A stretch of 10,241 nt of DNA from Dehalococcoidia bacterium. GTDB taxonomy: Bacteria > Chloroflexota > Dehalococcoidia > GIF9 > AB-539-J10. Positions 7,325 to 10,241 of the stretch are shown here, piece after piece. A model generated the notes under the pieces. That model was not told where the DNA came from. It searched no databases and saw nothing but the letters and a program-made list of their open reading frames with translations. Within the stretch, counting starts at the first letter, position 1; every line of letters starts with the position of its first letter. The stretch covers positions 1-10,241 of the forward strand of contig JAUVXS010000056.1 in assembly GCA_030603485.1 (NCBI GenBank), read 5' to 3'. A program made the translations under genes and the position numbers.

Positions 7325-8557
7325 ATGAACATCCTATATATGGCACATCAGTTCTATCCAGAATACTGGACTGGGACTGAGAAGTTTGTCTTAAAAATAT
7401 CTTCAATGATGCAGAGGGTTGGGCATCGTGTTAGCGTCGTAACCTATGGCTTCTATGCTGACTCTGGCTGGGACGAAAAGATAAAGGATATCTGCTGGAA
7501 AGAATTCACGTACAAGGGTGTCCGAGTTATCGTATTGAGGCACAAGCGAATCCCTAATGACGTGCACATCAAGCTAGGCGACAAAAGCATGACCAGCGCA
7601 GCCAAGCGTGTTCTATCCCTTGAGAAGCCTGACATAATTCATATCGGACACACTATGAGAGTAAGCGAGGTAGTGGTGGTCGCCAAATCGCTTAATATCC
7701 CGTATATCATGACACTTACAGACTTCTGGATGATATGTCCCAAATATAATTTGGTTAATTCCAAGGGCGACCTGTGTGAGGGACCTGGCGGTGGCAAAGT
7801 GTGTGCTCAATCCTGCCCCGAGCTTCCGTCTGATTTCGTCTCCAAACGGCTTAGTAGTGCAAGAGATGTCCTGTTTGGAGCGAAAAACGTGATTTCGCCG
7901 TCAGAATTCCTAGCGGGTATATTCAGAAGGGAAGTCACCGAGCTCAATGTAAGGGTTATTAACCACGGACTAAGCTATAACACGATAAGAAGAAACAATA
8001 AAAGTTACAAGAAGGGAGACAGGTTAACTTTTTGTTTCGCCGGCTCCCTGAATCACCATAAAGGTGTTCATGTGCTTGTGGAAGCTTTCAAGGAAATAAG
8101 CTCTCGTAATGTTGTCCTGAAGATACTTGGCACTGGGCCGGATCAGACATACGTTAACAGGCTCTTCGACCTGGCCAGAGGCGACACAAGGATAGAGTTC
8201 CACGATGCCTTTCCGGAAGAAGATGTAGGAAACATCCTCAGCAATGTCGATGTGATCATCGTGCCATCGCTCTGGTATGAGAACTACCCGCTTGTACTGC
8301 ACGAAGCGCTCGCTTGCCACACACCGGCATTGGTTTCAAACGCAGGCGGCATGGCGGAGAAGGTTAAGAATGGCGTGAATGGATTCACTTTCCCTCTGGG
8401 TGACAGAGATAAACTTAAGGTGGCAATAGAGAGGATTATTGATAATCCAGTGATTCTGAATGACATCAAGGAGAATCTGAAGTCTTTTATGGTACCCCCA
8501 ATAGAGCAGGAAGCATATGCCTATCACGAGTTATATACTGACATCTTGCAGAGATGA
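7325..8557 (+). CDS. GT4 family glycosyltransferase (GT-B fold)
   Basis: A 410-residue retaining-type glycosyltransferase. The N-terminal Rossmann domain opens with MNILYMAHQFYPEYWTGTEK, typical of GT4 acceptor domains, so ATG 7325 is secure. GGAAGG at 7312-7317 is the ribosome-binding site. The C-terminal donor domain carries GSLNHHKG (240-247), ILGTGPD, and the EX7E motif between Glu319 and Glu327 in ENYPLVLHE, followed by SNAGGMAE. These residues bind the nucleotide-sugar in known GT4 enzymes. A loop after TDFWMIC holds four cysteines (138, 151, 160, 164), a recurrent feature of a GT4 subgroup. The gene starts on the base after the previous stop codon, so it is translated with the multidomain GT2 protein. 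It is the last gene of the tight unit. Donor and acceptor sugars cannot be deduced. Confidence 0.92.
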   Translation: MNILYMAHQFYPEYWTGTEKFVLKISSMMQRVGHRVSVVTYGFYADSGWDEKIKDICWKEFTYKGVRVIVLRHKRIPNDVHIKLGDKSMTSAAKRVLSLEKPDIIHIGHTMRVSEVVVVAKSLNIPYIMTLTDFWMICPKYNLVNSKGDLCEGPGGGKVCAQSCPELPSDFVSKRLSSARDVLFGAKNVISPSEFLAGIFRREVTELNVRVINHGLSYNTIRRNNKSYKKGDRLTFCFAGSLNHHKGVHVLVEAFKEISSRNVVLKILGTGPDQTYVNRLFDLARGDTRIEFHDAFPEEDVGNILSNVDVIIVPSLWYENYPLVLHEALACHTPALVSNAGGMAEKVKNGVNGFTFPLGDRDKLKVAIERIIDNPVILNDIKENLKSFMVPPIEQEAYAYHELYTDILQR

Positions 8558-8570
8558 GTACAGGCGTTCA

Positions 8571-8609
8571 GTGCTATTCCTTTCATAGTGTGCAAGAAGG
8601 GAATAGCAC
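8571..8609 (+). terminator. 14-bp stem-loop after the operon, possible terminator or 3'-end stabiliser
   Basis: Positions 8571-8584 pair with 8596-8609 over 14 consecutive base pairs, one of which is a U-G wobble (8581 with 8599). The loop is 11 bases. The perfect outer arms are GTGCTATTCC and GGAATAGCAC. The stem begins 13 bases after the glycosyltransferase stop. No T run follows, so it is not a classical Rho-independent terminator. It may act with Rho, block 3' exonucleases, or simply mark the transcript end. Confidence 0.45.
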
Positions 8610-8726
8610 CTTGAATGTTGCCACGCACAAATGCTCTTTATTGATAGACACAGAAGGATTTGAGTCTCGAACCTGCAAGCGTGCGTTAGAGAGGGATAGA
8701 CAAACGCTCCGCTAGGTTTCAGTTAC

Positions 8727-8733
8727 AAAAGGA
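8727..8733 (+). promoter_or_regulatory. ribosome-binding site for the second pyruvyl transferase
   Basis: AAAAGGA at 8727-8733 lies five bases before ATG 8739 and supports that start. I found no convincing -35/-10 pair in 8610-8726, so how this gene is transcribed is unclear. Confidence 0.55.
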
Positions 8734-8738
8734 TCGAT

Positions 8739-9854
8739 ATGGCAAGAGTATGGTACTTGGGAGCTTCCTACCGTGTTAATTTACCGAAAGATGCGCCGGT
8801 GCAGGATCGTCTTAAGGCAACGGGGAATAATACGGGCAATCTCCTTATTGGACACTCCCTGATGCGGCATCTAAAAATCGATGCCTTCGGAGAAGGCGTC
8901 GCGGCAGATTCCAGCTTCGTCGAGCAGAATTTCGATTACGTAGTAATTGGGGCATCAAACTTTCTATATGAAAAATTCGATTTTCCGCGCACTATTGCCT
9001 TTCTGGAGAAAGTGCGTCTGCCATGCGTAATAATCGGACTCGGTGCCCAGGCTCCCGACTACGGGCACAAAATCATGATACCCGACGGCACAATACGGAT
9101 GATGAAGATCATTTCTGAGCGCAGTACATCCCTTGGTGTCCGCGGGCACTTCACCGCTTCCGTTCTAGAGCGATTAGGCATAAGGAACGTCAGGGCTATT
9201 GGGTGCCCTTCAATTTACTGGAGGTGCCACCCTGCGATGTTTATTTCCAGGAGGCCGTTTGACCAGTGTTCGCGGATAGCCGTGAACGGCCATTCGAATA
9301 TCCTGGTCTTCACAAATGATGTCTCCTCTGCTCGGAGGGTTCAACGACTGCTTGCGACCCTTGCTTTTAAGAACCGTTATCCCTACGTCCTGCAAAGCGA
9401 GATGCCCGAGCTATCAATAGCTTGCGGGGAAGAGCCGCAATTGGATGATAGTACCATTTCGTGGATGAAAAACAGTCAGGGTCTCTCAGACGTTCCCGAT
9501 GAAGAATTTCTTCAGTATGTTAAAACGAACATGGTTACCTTCTTTGATGTTGAGGAGTGGATGGCTTATATGCGCTCCTTAGATTTCGTTATTGGGTCCC
9601 GGTTTCACGGTTGCCTCGCCGCAATCCTAAATGGAATCCCGGCTACAATGTTCGTGCACGATGCTCGAACTAGAGAACTCTGCGAGCTATTACGTATGCC
9701 CCACGTTGACATCAGAAAGGTGAAAACAATCGATTTAAGGGCGCTCTACGAGTCGATGGACTTGGACGCCCTCGAAGCTACTTATTCTTCGTTATATGAT
9801 AACTACATTGATTTCCTCGAAGAGAACAAAATCGCACACTGCCTCGAACGCTGA
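8739..9854 (+). CDS. polysaccharide pyruvyl transferase family protein
   Basis: A 371-residue stand-alone member of the PEP-dependent pyruvyl transferase family (WcaK/CsaB-like), which adds pyruvate ketals to sugars of surface glycans. The N-terminus MARVWYLGASYR leads to TGNNTGNLLIG (about 28-38), the glycine- and asparagine-rich loop of the family. Then come YVVIGASNF, IIGLGAQAP, SLGVRG, AIGCPSIYW and the C-terminal VIGSRFHGCLAAILNGIP with Arg288 and His290. In the characterised enzyme PvG1, an Arg-x-His of this kind takes part in PEP binding. No signal peptide or membrane segment is visible, so it should act in the cytoplasm before export. A 181-bp non-coding gap with a stem-loop separates it from the operon upstream, and it is convergent with the epimerase gene. 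Acceptor sugar unknown. Confidence 0.9.
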   Translation: MARVWYLGASYRVNLPKDAPVQDRLKATGNNTGNLLIGHSLMRHLKIDAFGEGVAADSSFVEQNFDYVVIGASNFLYEKFDFPRTIAFLEKVRLPCVIIGLGAQAPDYGHKIMIPDGTIRMMKIISERSTSLGVRGHFTASVLERLGIRNVRAIGCPSIYWRCHPAMFISRRPFDQCSRIAVNGHSNILVFTNDVSSARRVQRLLATLAFKNRYPYVLQSEMPELSIACGEEPQLDDSTISWMKNSQGLSDVPDEEFLQYVKTNMVTFFDVEEWMAYMRSLDFVIGSRFHGCLAAILNGIPATMFVHDARTRELCELLRMPHVDIRKVKTIDLRALYESMDLDALEATYSSLYDNYIDFLEENKIAHCLER

Positions 9855-9919
9855 TTAACAGTTGAGCCTTTCCCATACACGGCGCAGGTTAAGTAGTCCC
9901 AAGCCATCACGTACAACTT

Positions 9920-10241
9920 TTAACCCGAGCGAGTAGGCTTTCCTTCGTAGCCATGTGGGTGCGCCTTCTGCCACCGCCAAGCACTCTCAATGATTGCCTC
10001 CAGTTCTGAATCCTGGGGCTTCCAGCCAAGCTCCTTTCCAGCCAAGCTGGGATCCGCTACAAGTACCGGAGGGTCGCCCGGCCTGCGAGACGAAATTACC
10101 CTCTTAATCCTGGTACCTGTTGTAGCCTCGGCTACATCTATGACCTCCTTCACTGAGTAGCCCCGACCAGCGCCCAGATTGTAGGCTTTGTTGAGCTTTT
10201 CATTCTCTAGATGCTTCAGAGCCAGAACGTGAGCTCGGGCC
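9920..10241 (-). CDS. galE: UDP-glucose 4-epimerase (GalE-type), C-terminal part only
   Basis: Reading the - strand, the frame is open from the right edge to a TAA at 9922-9920 and gives 106 visible residues, roughly the last third of a GalE of about 330 residues. Family markers are ARAHVLAL, YNLGAGRGYSVKEVID, RRPGDPPVLVAD, ELGWKP and WRWQKAHPHGY, all in the order seen in GalE. The NAD-binding glycine motif and the catalytic YxxxK lie beyond the window. GalE interconverts UDP-glucose and UDP-galactose, and some homologues act on UDP-GlcNAc/GalNAc or pentose forms; substrate range cannot be judged from this part. It would supply a donor sugar for the locus. It converges on the pyruvyl transferase with a 65-bp gap in which I see no clear terminator. 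Confidence 0.9.
   Translation of the reverse strand, partial: ARAHVLALKHLENEKLNKAYNLGAGRGYSVKEVIDVAEATTGTRIKRVISSRRPGDPPVLVADPSLAGKELGWKPQDSELEAIIESAWRWQKAHPHGYEGKPTRSG

Noticed and set aside
8618..8626. TTGCCACGC, a 9-base match to the complement of the REP-like element at 679-710
   Set aside because: The match does not extend and no palindrome is present; most likely chance.
8660..8676. tRNA T-arm-like sequence (complement of GAGTCTCGAACC)
   Set aside because: The flanking bases do not pair as a T stem and no acceptor, anticodon or D arm can be built around it.
8643..8702. GATAGACA repeated at 8643 and 8695
   Set aside because: Only eight bases, no further similarity around the copies and no promoter or operator context.
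9853..9892. TTAAC/GTTAA inverted pair between the convergent genes as a terminator
   Set aside because: Only five base pairs with a loop of about 30 bases and no T run on either strand.
1..10241. CRISPR array, transposase gene or insertion-sequence ends
   Set aside because: No spaced direct repeats, no transposase-like coding sequence and no paired terminal inverted repeats were found.

Overview
This window is part of a bacterial surface-polysaccharide (O-antigen or capsule type) biosynthesis and export locus. Seven genes lie on the + strand and one partial gene lies on the - strand at the right edge. Bacterial origin is supported by a near-consensus sigma-70 promoter, Shine-Dalgarno sites and the Wzm/Wzt exporter. 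A REP-like palindrome of the CATTGCGAG...GCAATCTC type and frequent ATA, AGG and AGA codons would suit an anaerobic lineage such as Chloroflexota/Dehalococcoidia, but that placement is a weak guess from recollection.

Layout. Positions 1-648 hold the 3' end of a GT2 (rhamnosyltransferase-like) glycosyltransferase that begins before the window. Positions 649-766 form a transcription-unit boundary: a weak terminator-like hairpin, a REP-like palindrome, and a strong promoter whose predicted start site lies only a few bases before the next start codon. From 767 to 8557 runs a very tight five-gene unit: wzm (ABC permease), wzt (ABC ATPase, short form with no carbohydrate-binding domain), an FrhB/FdhB-like iron-sulfur flavoprotein fused to a polysaccharide pyruvyl transferase, a 1014-residue GT2 / SAM-methyltransferase / coiled-coil / GT2 protein, and a GT4 glycosyltransferase. 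The junctions are a 1-base overlap, then gaps of 12, 1 and 0 bases. A 14-bp stem-loop follows the last stop codon. After a 181-bp non-coding gap comes a separate polysaccharide pyruvyl transferase (8739-9854). The window ends with the convergent C-terminal third of a GalE-type UDP-sugar epimerase on the - strand.

How they may work together. GalE would supply a UDP-sugar. The GT2 and GT4 enzymes would build a lipid-linked glycan on the cytoplasmic face. The methyltransferase module and the two pyruvyl transferases would decorate or cap it, and Wzm/Wzt would export it. The most unusual gene is the FrhB-like/pyruvyl-transferase fusion, because it puts a putative electron-transfer flavoprotein and a PEP-dependent sugar-modifying enzyme in one chain. 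The linker between its two halves contains a diverged 21-residue tandem duplication, and sampled stretches of the gene are clearly more AT-rich than the exporter genes beside it. The second notable gene is the four-module glycosyltransferase, whose combination of methyltransferase and coiled coil recalls WbdD-type chain terminators.
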